NCBI GenBank assembly: GCA_023419655.1
Contig: JAEZXP010000215.1
Span: 1 to 23,607, forward strand
Length of the DNA stretch: 23,607 bases
Direction of reading: 5' to 3'
DNA from: Bacillota bacterium
GTDB lineage: Bacteria; Bacillota; Clostridia; Lachnospirales; Lachnospiraceae
A program made the position numbers and the translations under genes. The first letter of the stretch is position 1. Each line of letters opens with the position of its first letter. Of this stretch, positions 1 to 6,580 are shown in pieces. The notes beneath the pieces were generated by a model. That model was not told the DNA's origin and did not search any database. It saw only the letters and a program-made list of their open reading frames with translations.

Positions 1-376
1 ACTTTACCTGGGGATATACCGGAGCCGTTCCTACTCCGCCCGCAACAAAAAGCACCTTTTTACTGCTAATCTCTCGCTTCGGCATATTAATCAGCTCCGA
101 CCTTTGGCCAAGAGGACCCGTAAAATCGCGAAAGGCCTCTCCCTCTTCATATTCCGCCAATAATTTGGTTGAGCTGCCCAGCGCCTGAAATACAATTGTA
201 ACGGTTCCTTCCTCTCTGTCATAATCACAGATGGTTAACGGTATGCGCTCTCCCTTTTCATTCGCAATAAGAATCACGAACTGGCCCGGATAACAATGAG
301 CTGCCACCCTGGGCGCTTTAATATCCATCAGATAAATAGAATCCGAAAGCTTTTCTTTCTTTGTAATAATATACAT
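1..376 (-). CDS. FAD/NAD(P)-binding oxidoreductase subunit, NfnA-like (partial, N-terminal 125 aa)
   Basis: The reading frame begins with ATG at 376-374 after an AGGA-type ribosome-binding site and runs off the left edge, so only about the first 125 residues are present. The residues resemble the FAD-binding half of the sulfide/dihydroorotate dehydrogenase-like flavoproteins: a start MYIITKKEKLSDSIYLMDI, a YPGQFVIL segment, RIPLTICD (the flavin-binding R-x-x-T/S region) and, at the cut end, VAGGVGTAPVYPQ, the start of the NAD(P)-binding domain. Members include the small subunit of electron-bifurcating NADH-dependent ferredoxin:NADP oxidoreductase (NfnA) and PyrK-like proteins. Such subunits pass electrons between a flavin and pyridine nucleotides in the cytoplasm. 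In many Clostridia the next gene is the GltD-like NfnB subunit, which would lie beyond the window. Family assignment is firm; the exact partner is not visible. Confidence 0.85.
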   Translation of the reverse strand, partial: MYIITKKEKLSDSIYLMDIKAPRVAAHCYPGQFVILIANEKGERIPLTICDYDREEGTVTIVFQALGSSTKLLAEYEEGEAFRDFTGPLGQRSELINMPKREISSKKVLFVAGGVGTAPVYPQVK

Positions 377-571
377 ATGGTTTCCTGTCCTTTGCTAAAC
401 CTCTTTTTCATTTATAGATTCTCAAAATAATCAGATACCATATATTATATAATACAGGCATCTGAATATAAAAATAGTACGAAATTTATTATAAAGTAGA
501 TTGAATAAAAAATCCAGTTATTTTTCGCAATACTCACAGGAGGGCATTAACGGTATCCTTTTGGTGTCTGC

Positions 572-1171
572 TTACCTTTTCTGACACATCTTCAGGAATT
601 CTTTATAGTTTTTTATCTCCTCTTCTCTATCAGCTCCTACCCTTCCAAGACGGTCACATCTGCATAATAGTGCAATTTCATGAATATCTATATCCTTCAC
701 CATCTGTGAAGGGTCTCCAAAGGGCAGCTTTTTTAATACATACAGCATATGCATGTGATACCTTACCATCAGGCTTACCTTCGTAATAAAATCATTATCA
801 TCCGTATAAAACTCCAGAAATTTTTTACTTAGGCCGGCTCCTGCCGCATCATGGTCATAGGAGGTTATTCTTCCCTTCCTAATCTTCGTTGTACCGGGCT
901 TTCCTATATCATGAAGAAGCGCCGACCACATGAATACCCTTTTATCACGGCTATGCTCCCTTACCTTGGCCGCCTCATCTACCACCATCATTGTATGATT
1001 CCATACATTGCCTTCCGGATGATATTTCTTTGATTGTTCCACAGACTTTAACTCCAGCAGCATCGTAAGAGGATGCTGTTCCAGCTCCTTATCCAGGCTG
1101 TTAAAATACTCCGAAGGAAATTCATCCTCCAGCAAATGCTTCGTAAGCTCTTCAAACGTAATCTTCATCAT
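572..1171 (-). CDS. HD-domain phosphohydrolase-like protein (199 aa)
   Basis: This is a cytoplasmic HD-superfamily protein. The visible metal-binding pattern is HPEGNVWNHTMMV followed by LLHDIGKP and a later YHMHM segment. The arrangement resembles the HD domain found at the C-terminus of bacterial CCA-adding enzymes (HPEGDVWTHT, LLHDIGKP), but no nucleotidyltransferase domain precedes it. HD proteins hydrolyse phosphate esters, often of nucleotides or RNA ends; the substrate here is unknown. The open frame extends 17 codons further upstream, but the start chosen is the ATG at 1171, because a purine-rich AGAGGAAGGGGG sequence lies just ahead of it; the adjacent ATG at 1168 is an alternative. 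The gene is divergent from the CmpB-like gene at 1309. No clear terminator was seen at 377-571, an A/T-rich stretch that probably holds the promoter of the NfnA-like gene. Confidence 0.85.
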   Translation of the reverse strand: MMKITFEELTKHLLEDEFPSEYFNSLDKELEQHPLTMLLELKSVEQSKKYHPEGNVWNHTMMVVDEAAKVREHSRDKRVFMWSALLHDIGKPGTTKIRKGRITSYDHDAAGAGLSKKFLEFYTDDNDFITKVSLMVRYHMHMLYVLKKLPFGDPSQMVKDIDIHEIALLCRCDRLGRVGADREEEIKNYKEFLKMCQKR

Positions 1172-1267
1172 CTTTTCATAACCCCCTTCCTCTAAAATTA
1201 TACTGAAATATAGTATTATCAAACATGCTCTTTCTATCCTTTCAGAGTTTTACAAATTAAGCTGCAA

Positions 1268-1290
1268 ATACTGGCATAACAAACCAGTAT
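1268..1290. promoter_or_regulatory. Inverted repeat in divergent promoter region
   Basis: A perfect 7-bp inverted repeat, ATACTGG and CCAGTAT with a 9-nt spacer, lies between the HD gene and the CmpB-like gene and ends 18 bp before the ATG at 1309. It could be an operator for either divergent gene or a leader hairpin; nothing in the sequence decides this. Confidence 0.35.
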
Positions 1291-1308
1291 CGGGCAGATA
1301 CTAACACC

Positions 1309-1746
1309 ATGAAAAAAAGTTTTATTAAAAATTTCTTTGTTTGCGGCCTATGCGGATGGTGTCTTGAATGCTTTTGGACAGGCATGAGCTCTATAAAAAA
1401 ATGGAAAAATAACGACAGAACGCTGGCATGCCGGACTTCTGTCTGGATGTTTCCCATATACGGCATGGCTGCCTGCTTAACACCCATTTGCTCTAAATTA
1501 GAAAAAAGGAACGCTCTGCTGCGAGGAGGTGTCTATGCAATTTTGATTTATCTGACGGAATACACGACCGGTGTCATTCTGAAGAAATATGGAGCGTGTC
1601 CTTGGGATTATAGCAAATCAAAGTTCAATGTTAAAGGGGTAATACGTTTTGATTATGCTCCTGCGTGGATTTTTACCGGACTGTTCTTTGAAAGAATCCT
1701 TCATGGAAAACACAAAAAAATTAGTCTTCCTCAAAATCAAAATTAA
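1309..1746 (+). CDS. CmpB-family (PF06541) small membrane protein
   Basis: A 145-residue integral membrane protein with about four hydrophobic segments, near residues 8-25, 45-62, 70-90 and 115-130. The C-terminal half carries the family pattern EYTTGVILKKYGACPWDYS, then FNVKGVIRFDYAPAWIFTGL. This matches the conserved E-x-x-x-G ... WDYS ... FN-x-x-G-x-I ... W block of the family labelled 'putative ABC-transporter type IV' (CmpB). No member is known to me to be a proven transporter, so function should be treated as unknown. The ATG at 1309 lacks a good Shine-Dalgarno sequence, which makes the start less certain, but the N-terminal MKKSFIKNFF looks like a natural membrane-protein start. An inverted repeat lies 18 bp upstream. 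The gene ends 28 bp before the -35 box of the next promoter and looks monocistronic. Confidence 0.75.
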   Translation: MKKSFIKNFFVCGLCGWCLECFWTGMSSIKKWKNNDRTLACRTSVWMFPIYGMAACLTPICSKLEKRNALLRGGVYAILIYLTEYTTGVILKKYGACPWDYSKSKFNVKGVIRFDYAPAWIFTGLFFERILHGKHKKISLPQNQN

Positions 1747-1774
1747 CAGGTAAAACATGTTCCGGCCACAGCTC

Positions 1775-1803
1775 TTGAATCAGTCCTTAAAAAGAGGTAT
1801 ACT
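1775..1803 (+). promoter_or_regulatory. Sigma-A-type promoter of the HAD-GNAT/Fur unit
   Basis: TTGAAT at 1775-1780 and TATACT at 1798-1803 are separated by exactly 17 bp. Transcription would start near 1810, just ahead of the hairpin leader, giving a leader of about 95 nt. Confidence 0.7.
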
Positions 1804-1813
1804 AATGTCCTGG

Positions 1814-1884
1814 CATATTCATCTTTAGGGTAGCTGTGCTGTTAGCCTAATGATGAGTATGCAAGACATTACACTCTGCATACT
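1814..1884 (+). promoter_or_regulatory. Structured leader with two mutually exclusive hairpins
   Basis: Hairpin 1 pairs CATATTCATCTTTAGG (1814-1829) with CCTAATGATGAGTATG (1846-1861): 15 of 16 positions pair in RNA, counting one G-U, with a single U-U mismatch and a 16-nt loop. Hairpin 2 pairs AGTATGCA (1856-1863) with TGCATACT (1877-1884), a perfect 8-bp stem. They share bases 1856-1861 and so cannot both form. Hairpin 2 ends just before the GGGGGA ribosome-binding site (1893-1898). This is the layout of a switching leader. No known riboswitch class was recognised, and neither stem is followed by a U-tract, so control of translation or stability is more likely than termination. Confidence 0.5.
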
Positions 1885-1905
1885 AAAGGATTGGGGGACA
1901 TAAGC

Positions 1906-3099
1906 TTGTTAAAGGCAGTTATTTTTGATATGGACGGAGTTATTATAGACAGCGAGCCAATGCATGCAAAGGCAGGCGTTCTGGCACTTAAAGAATTCGA
2001 TGTGGATATCTCTGTACAATATTGTTATGGTTTTATCGGTACCACCACTTATAGAATGTGCCAGCAGATGGTCCATGACTTCAACCTTCAAAATACACCG
2101 GAGGAGCTTCTTAAGGTCAATCTGGAAATGAAAAAGCTTCTTCTAAAGACGGAAGGATATCCTGCCATTCCGTCTATAACTGACCTGATAAAAAATCTTC
2201 ACGATAACGGAATGAAGCTTATTATCGCCTCATCCTCTCCGCCCGAAGCCATTGAATATGTGATGAATACTCTCAAAATAAACGAATATTTTGAAGGCTA
2301 TGTGTCCGGCAGCCATGTAAAGAACCCAAAACCCGCACCGGATATATTCCTGGCTGCCGCAAAAAAGCTTCATCTTCTTCCGGAGGAATGTATCGTAATC
2401 GAGGATTCCGCCAATGGCATCTATGCCGCCTGCGCCGCCAATATGCCCTGTATCGGCTTTATTAATCCCAATTCCGGCAAGCAGGATTTAAGCAAGGCTT
2501 CCATGCTGGTAGAGGGCTTTGAAGAGGTGGATTATCCCTTTATACGGGATGTGTATAATCGCTATCATAAGATACCCTGTACGATATTGGATACGGACAG
2601 GCTCGTCATAAGAGAACTTTCCATGGAGGACTTTGACGCTATCTATGCATTCTATACAGAGCCTGATACAGCCCGATATCTGTCCGGCTTCTCCCACAAC
2701 CAGGAGACCGAGCAGGAAAAATTACAAGCCTATATTCATAATATATATCCCCTGTATGGCTATGGTCTCTGGGGTGTATACCTTAAAGATTCCATGAAGC
2801 TCATAGGAAGATGCGGTATCGAGCAATCTGGTATTGACGGCAATGCGGAATACGAAATAGGATACCTGATAGGAAAGCAGTATCGGCACAAGGGCTATGG
2901 ATATGAAAGCAGCCATGCCGTACTTCATCACTTTTTTAATAAATATTCGGTGCCCCGGATAATTGCCGTCATAGACAAGGATAACATCGAATCCATCCGG
3001 TTAGCAGAAAGCCTTGGTATGAAATATACCGGCGACACCCTGCGAAATAACCGCAGTAATTTCCTGTACGCCATGAATAGAGGCGACCTGACCCTGTAG
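1906..3099 (+). CDS. HAD-family phosphatase fused to GNAT acetyltransferase (397 aa)
   Basis: The N-terminal half (residues about 1-215) is a beta-phosphoglucomutase-like HAD hydrolase. It shows motif I FDMDGVIIDSEP with D8 and D10, motif II ASSS, the motif III lysine in NPKPAPDIF, and motif IV VIEDSANG. The C-terminal half (about 225-397) is a RimJ/RimL-type GNAT domain: it opens with DTDRLVIRELSMEDFDAIY, carries the acetyl-CoA loop QYRHKGYGYES, and ends with NIESIRLAESLGMKYTG. It should therefore dephosphorylate a small phosphate ester and acetylate an unknown acceptor. The start chosen is TTG at 1906, because GGGGGA at 1893-1898 is correctly spaced for it; a TTG at 1891 has AAGGA directly abutting it and is less likely. 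Fur follows 74 bp downstream on the same strand with no terminator between, suggesting co-transcription. The domain calls are firm; the substrates are unknown. Confidence 0.88.
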   Translation: MLKAVIFDMDGVIIDSEPMHAKAGVLALKEFDVDISVQYCYGFIGTTTYRMCQQMVHDFNLQNTPEELLKVNLEMKKLLLKTEGYPAIPSITDLIKNLHDNGMKLIIASSSPPEAIEYVMNTLKINEYFEGYVSGSHVKNPKPAPDIFLAAAKKLHLLPEECIVIEDSANGIYAACAANMPCIGFINPNSGKQDLSKASMLVEGFEEVDYPFIRDVYNRYHKIPCTILDTDRLVIRELSMEDFDAIYAFYTEPDTARYLSGFSHNQETEQEKLQAYIHNIYPLYGYGLWGVYLKDSMKLIGRCGIEQSGIDGNAEYEIGYLIGKQYRHKGYGYESSHAVLHHFFNKYSVPRIIAVIDKDNIESIRLAESLGMKYTGDTLRNNRSNFLYAMNRGDLTL

Positions 3100-3173
3100 A
3101 AAAACCATTACAAAATGCTGAGAGAACACGGATAAATCCTCAAAGAAAATATAGCAATTAGGAAGGTGAGCAA

Positions 3174-3569
3174 ATGCATGGCAGAAGCACAAAGCAGAAG
3201 CAGCTTATAATATCCATATTAAAAGAAGCCAATCGGCCGCTGTCTATCAATGAAATATACAATAATATCCTTTGCGAGCTTCCGAGAATCGCAAAGTCAA
3301 CCATATACCGGAATATCGACCTGTTACTTGAGCAGAATCTGATTGAGAAGCACCATATTAATGATAACGAAATATGCTATCTCTATAAAAACAATAAAGG
3401 TGAACATGCTCATTTTATAATATGTGATGAATGCAAAAAAATTTATAATCTCCCTACCTGTCCGATTAAGGAAATTGAGAATTCAATCGAGGCAGAAGGC
3501 TTTATCATCAAAGACCATCAAATTCAAATCACAGGCATATGTAAAAGCTGTGCAGGAAATCACAAATAA
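3174..3569 (+). CDS. Fur-family metal- or peroxide-responsive transcriptional regulator
   Basis: A 131-residue protein of normal Fur/PerR/Zur length. Residues about 1-70 form the winged helix (recognition helix near IAKSTIYRNIDLLLEQNLIEK). The dimerisation domain carries the regulatory metal ligand region GEHAHFIICDEC (H78, H80) and two CxxC pairs, C84/C87 and C123/C126, which normally hold the structural zinc. The short N-terminus ahead of the helix is typical of PerR or Zur as much as of Fur, so the sensed signal cannot be assigned. The ATG at 3174 follows AGGAAGGTGAG at good spacing. It probably shares the transcript of the HAD-GNAT gene upstream and is followed by a strong hairpin. Regulation targets are not visible in the window. 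Confidence 0.92.
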   Translation: MHGRSTKQKQLIISILKEANRPLSINEIYNNILCELPRIAKSTIYRNIDLLLEQNLIEKHHINDNEICYLYKNNKGEHAHFIICDECKKIYNLPTCPIKEIENSIEAEGFIIKDHQIQITGICKSCAGNHK

Positions 3570-3579
3570 CCGATACATA

Positions 3580-3614
3580 CAAATCCTTCCGGAAGCCAAT
3601 ACCGGAAGGATTTG
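3580..3614. terminator. Bidirectional hairpin between convergent genes
   Basis: A perfect 13-bp inverted repeat, CAAATCCTTCCGG (3580-3592) and CCGGAAGGATTTG (3602-3614), has a 9-nt loop and lies between the convergent fur-like and lipoprotein genes. The U-tracts on both sides are weak, so it may work partly as an mRNA-end stabiliser. Confidence 0.7.
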
Positions 3615-3646
3615 TTCGTACCTGATTATTATAAGCTTTTCCACCC

Positions 3647-3943
3647 TTACGGCAAGGTTGTTGAACCGGCAGGCGTTACCGTTGTACCGTTTGCACCGCC
3701 ATTTGCTCCGTTATTTCCGGAGGCGCCTGGTGTTACCGTTGTACCATTTCCATTATTTCCATTCGCACCATTATTACCATTATTACCGTTATTTCCATTA
3801 TTTCCATTGGTTCCGTTATTTCCAGACGCACCTGGTGTTACCGTTGTGTTAGGATTATTCGTTTTTCCGTCATTTGCACATGCCGTAAAAGCTATCATAA
3901 TGACGCAGCATAAAGCTATCAATATGCTTAATCTCTTTTTCAT
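3647..3943 (-). CDS. Small secreted lipoprotein with Gly-Asn-Asn (collagen-like G-X-X) repeats
   Basis: A 98-residue protein with a lipoprotein signal peptide: MKKR, a hydrophobic core, then lipobox FTAC with the lipidated cysteine at residue 22. The mature part is low complexity. After ANDGKTNNPN it has TTVTPGASGNNG, a run of Gly-X-X triplets (mostly GNN, with GTN and GAN), a second TTVTPGASGNNG, and a last TTVTP before the C-terminus. There is no recognisable enzymatic domain. It probably sits on the outer face of the membrane as a flexible tether or spacer. The start at 3943 follows AGGAGG at ideal spacing; the longer open frame upstream lacks such a site. A promoter candidate lies at 3997-4024. 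The repeats suggest the length may vary between strains. Function unknown. Confidence 0.8.
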   Translation of the reverse strand: MKKRLSILIALCCVIMIAFTACANDGKTNNPNTTVTPGASGNNGTNGNNGNNGNNGNNGANGNNGNGTTVTPGASGNNGANGGANGTTVTPAGSTTLP

Positions 3944-3996
3944 GGATACTCCTCCTAAATAATTTGATTTCATTTTACTCACTTAGTATCCCACTC

Positions 3997-4024
3997 ATAA
4001 TATGATTTATGCATATTCAAGCAA
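3997..4024 (-). promoter_or_regulatory. Candidate promoter for the lipoprotein
   Basis: On the minus strand, TTGCTT (4024-4019) and TATTAT (4002-3997) are 16 bp apart. The -35 box overlaps a 6-bp palindrome, AGCAATCATTGCT (4020-4032), which could be an operator. Confidence 0.45.
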
Positions 4025-4037
4025 TCATTGCTCTCCT

Positions 4038-4832
4038 TTAAAGTAAATTAATAATTTTAGAAGTAAATTCTGTCATATCTTTTCTAAACCGCATTGGAAG
4101 ATTATTTCTTTGAAGCTTCGGATTAATACGCTCTTTTATGGCGATATTCTCAAAAAAGATTTTCCATAAATCTTCATATTCATCATAATCATCTGCCTGT
4201 GTATCATAATATTCATCCATGCCGGGAACCTCAGCCAAAACCCAGGATTTTCCGGGAATATGCAGGGAGCATCTGTTCCTGTTTCCGTCATATATAACAA
4301 ACTTTTCCATCGGAAGCCGGTCAGCAAAATGAGGCGTTATAAGAGACAGGACATTATTTTTAGGATGAATGATGGCAGTTAATATTCCCCTATCCTGCTC
4401 TGAAAAGCGAATAAATCCCAAAAGATGATGCGCCTCACCAGCCACATACCGGCTTATCTTGAACACGCGGTTAACGGATTCCTTGCTTAGATGGTTAATA
4501 ATATCCCTGCCGATATGAAATCCCAGAATCAAAAACCTGTATATCAAATCGCCTTTTCCCTGATAATCCGACAAAGCAACACGGCATATCATTTCATATG
4601 CTTCTAAAGATATCTTCTTTTTTATTGAATGAGATACTTTCATTGCCTGCTCAAAATCAGTCTTAACCATGATGTAATCCGAGAACAACTGCATATTTGA
4701 ATAATTATTTTTTTCACATTGTTCTTCTATCTTCACATTAGCATGTCCATATCCCGAACTCCAAGCCTGGTAAATTGCTGTAAATATACCGTCTATACTG
4801 TTTTCACACAAAAAAATTTTAATAGAAGCCAT
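4038..4832 (-). CDS. TIGR03915/DUF4130-family putative DNA-metabolism protein
   Basis: A 264-residue cytoplasmic protein that starts MASIKIFLCENSIDGIFTAIYQAW and ends with a PMRFRKDMTEFT segment, the usual pattern of the TIGR03915/DUF4130 family. Conserved internal parts include RYVAGEAHHLLGFIRF and the ITPHFADRLP block. The family is named for its regular occurrence beside the radical SAM protein found here, and in some bacteria its domain is fused to a uracil-DNA-glycosylase-like domain, which gives the DNA-repair prediction; no activity is established. The start at 4832 was chosen because GGAGGAACCG sits directly before this ATG; an upstream TTG (4859) and ATG (4844) are less likely. It begins 36 bp after the radical SAM gene and is surely co-transcribed with it. 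Confidence 0.88.
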   Translation of the reverse strand: MASIKIFLCENSIDGIFTAIYQAWSSGYGHANVKIEEQCEKNNYSNMQLFSDYIMVKTDFEQAMKVSHSIKKKISLEAYEMICRVALSDYQGKGDLIYRFLILGFHIGRDIINHLSKESVNRVFKISRYVAGEAHHLLGFIRFSEQDRGILTAIIHPKNNVLSLITPHFADRLPMEKFVIYDGNRNRCSLHIPGKSWVLAEVPGMDEYYDTQADDYDEYEDLWKIFFENIAIKERINPKLQRNNLPMRFRKDMTEFTSKIINLL

Positions 4833-4868
4833 CGGTTCCTCCATCGGGTTTATCTTCAAAAAATCATT

Positions 4869-6470
4869 CTATCCATGGGCAATTTGCCGAACTAAAAACT
4901 TCTCATCCGGCTGAAAGGCCACATCATCAAACAAGGATAGCTGCCTGTAGGTAACATCCCTCTCAATTCCGAAGGGAAGTCTGTCCTTGACCGCTAAAAG
5001 CTCCCTTGTTATAAAATCCTCGTTAAGCTTAACAGGGTACATCATCCTGCCGTTACAGGTGATAAAATATACCGCCCGCTTTAATACAATTCCCAGTGCC
5101 TTCAAATCCTTAAAGTCTAAAACCGCACTCTTTCTTGCGGCAATAATCCTTCGGGCTGAATTAACTCCGATTCCGGGCACTCGAAGCAATGTATGATAGT
5201 CCGCCTTATTCACCTCCACAGGAAACATCTCCAGATGCCGGATGGCCCAATCGCATTTAGGGTCTAAAAACACATTAAAGTTGGGATTTTTCTCGTCCAG
5301 AAGCTCCCTTATCTTAAAGCCGTAAAAGCGCAGAAGCCAATCTGCCTGATACAAACGGTGCTCCCTTAGAAGCGGCGGTCCATTCAGTGTGGCGGGAAGC
5401 ATACTATCCTGATTAACATTCGTAAATGCCGAATAGAATACACGTTTCAAATCAAAATTATCATACAGAGCCTCGGAAACCGACATGATATGGTAATCGC
5501 TTTCGTCCGTGGCACCAATAATCATCTGGGTGCTCTGCCCTGCCGGCACATACCTGCTCTTGGCTGATAAGGGCCGTCTGTAAGAAGTTATGCTGGTATT
5601 CTGCGTAACAATATCATTAAAATCTCTATTCTGAACCTTTCCAAGCTCATTTAACCGCATGAATTTGTTGGCATCGTTATCCTTATGCAGATTATTATTT
5701 TTAAGAATCAAGCTGTTCCTGCTGCCTTCCAAGGTACCGCCTGCAGCTTTATCCGTAATTAAGATATCCGGACTTCGTTCATCTGTCAGAACAGCCTGTG
5801 AAGTTTTTTCTTTGTAAGGCGGCCTTCCTTCATATATACCCAGATATTCATTATGACTTTCCCTTCTTAGCTGAATCTGGCGCATGGGCTTGAGTATATT
5901 CTTCCTGCTCTTGTGAGGGGCAAGCTGCTTTAAGCTGCTCGCTGTCGGCAATTCCAGATTGACACTCATCCTGTCGGTATACCACCCCACAGCTTCAATT
6001 AATGCCGGGTCCGTACCGGGAATGGCCTTACAATGGATATATCCATTAAAATGATAATCCTCTCTTAGCATTCTTAAGGCTTCAAAAATCAGCTCCATCG
6101 TATGGTTCGGACTGATGGCAATTCCTGAGCTTAAGAATAATCCCTCAATATAATTTCTCCGGTAAAATTCCATCGTAAGCTCACAGACCTCCTGCGGGGT
6201 AAAAGAAGCCCTGACGACATCATTGGAGGAACGGTTAATGCAGTATTTGCAGTCGAATATACATTCATTTGTAAACAGCATCTTAAGAAGCGAAATACAT
6301 CTTCCGTCAGCAGAAAAGGTATGACAAATACCACAGGCCTTGCTGTTACCGATACCGGACCCATCCCCCTTACGGTCAACACCGCTTGAGGTACATGCCA
6401 CATCATATTTTGCCGCATCGGATAAAATCTCCAGCTTCCTTTGGATTGACATACCTTCTTGTATAACCAT
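4869..6470 (-). CDS. Putative DNA modification/repair radical SAM protein (TIGR03916-like), with an enlarged internal loop
   Basis: A 533-residue radical SAM enzyme. The cluster motif CIFDCKYC (C70, C74, C77) binds the 4Fe-4S cluster that cleaves S-adenosylmethionine. An N-terminal KYDVACTSSG segment and an extra ACGICH cysteine pair precede it. The barrel continues with LFLSSGI, HCKAIPG and MSVNLELPT, then PAGQSTQMIIGATDESD. Near the C-terminus there is a helix-hairpin-helix, LLRVPGIGVNSARRI, which normally contacts DNA without sequence specificity. These are the hallmarks of TIGR03916, whose members I recall as about 420 residues; the surplus here lies in a hydrophilic stretch at about residues 200-303. 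The start at 6470 follows CAGGAGGCG at ideal spacing. A near-consensus promoter lies just upstream, and DUF4130 follows in the same operon. The reaction is unknown. Confidence 0.9.
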   Translation of the reverse strand: MVIQEGMSIQRKLEILSDAAKYDVACTSSGVDRKGDGSGIGNSKACGICHTFSADGRCISLLKMLFTNECIFDCKYCINRSSNDVVRASFTPQEVCELTMEFYRRNYIEGLFLSSGIAISPNHTMELIFEALRMLREDYHFNGYIHCKAIPGTDPALIEAVGWYTDRMSVNLELPTASSLKQLAPHKSRKNILKPMRQIQLRRESHNEYLGIYEGRPPYKEKTSQAVLTDERSPDILITDKAAGGTLEGSRNSLILKNNNLHKDNDANKFMRLNELGKVQNRDFNDIVTQNTSITSYRRPLSAKSRYVPAGQSTQMIIGATDESDYHIMSVSEALYDNFDLKRVFYSAFTNVNQDSMLPATLNGPPLLREHRLYQADWLLRFYGFKIRELLDEKNPNFNVFLDPKCDWAIRHLEMFPVEVNKADYHTLLRVPGIGVNSARRIIAARKSAVLDFKDLKALGIVLKRAVYFITCNGRMMYPVKLNEDFITRELLAVKDRLPFGIERDVTYRQLSLFDDVAFQPDEKFLVRQIAHG

Positions 6471-6508
6471 TTTACGCCTCCTGATTTGCAAACATCTGTT
6501 CTGTTTTT

Positions 6509-6537
6509 ATTATAGCAAACCGGACGGAATAAGTCAA
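6509..6537 (-). promoter_or_regulatory. Near-consensus promoter of the radical SAM/DUF4130 operon
   Basis: On the minus strand, TTGACT (6537-6532), a 17-bp spacer and TATAAT (6514-6509) match the sigma-A consensus at 11 of 12 positions. A 10-bp palindrome AACAATTGTT lies at 6548-6557, upstream of the -35 box. No terminator for the exporter operon is visible between 6538 and 6580. Confidence 0.8.
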
Positions 6538-6580
6538 CAAAATTCCAAACAATTGTTCTTATTTTTTGATTCTATTTTTT

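Noticed and set aside
1309..1746. Annotation of the CmpB-like gene as an ABC transporter
   Set aside because: The family name says 'putative ABC-transporter type IV', but the protein has no ATPase domain and no ABC partner nearby; only a membrane protein of unknown role is supported.
1814..1905. T-box or known riboswitch leader
   Set aside because: No T-box core sequence, no terminator/antiterminator pair with U-tract, and the leader is too short for the common classes I can recognise.
3612..3962. Plus-strand proline/phenylalanine-rich frame
   Set aside because: It is the antisense shadow of the Gly/Asn repeat lipoprotein, which has a signal peptide, lipobox and strong RBS.
6548..6557. Palindrome AACAATTGTT as an operator
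   Set aside because: A single 10-bp A/T-rich palindrome is expected by chance in such sequence; noted only as a neighbour of the promoter.
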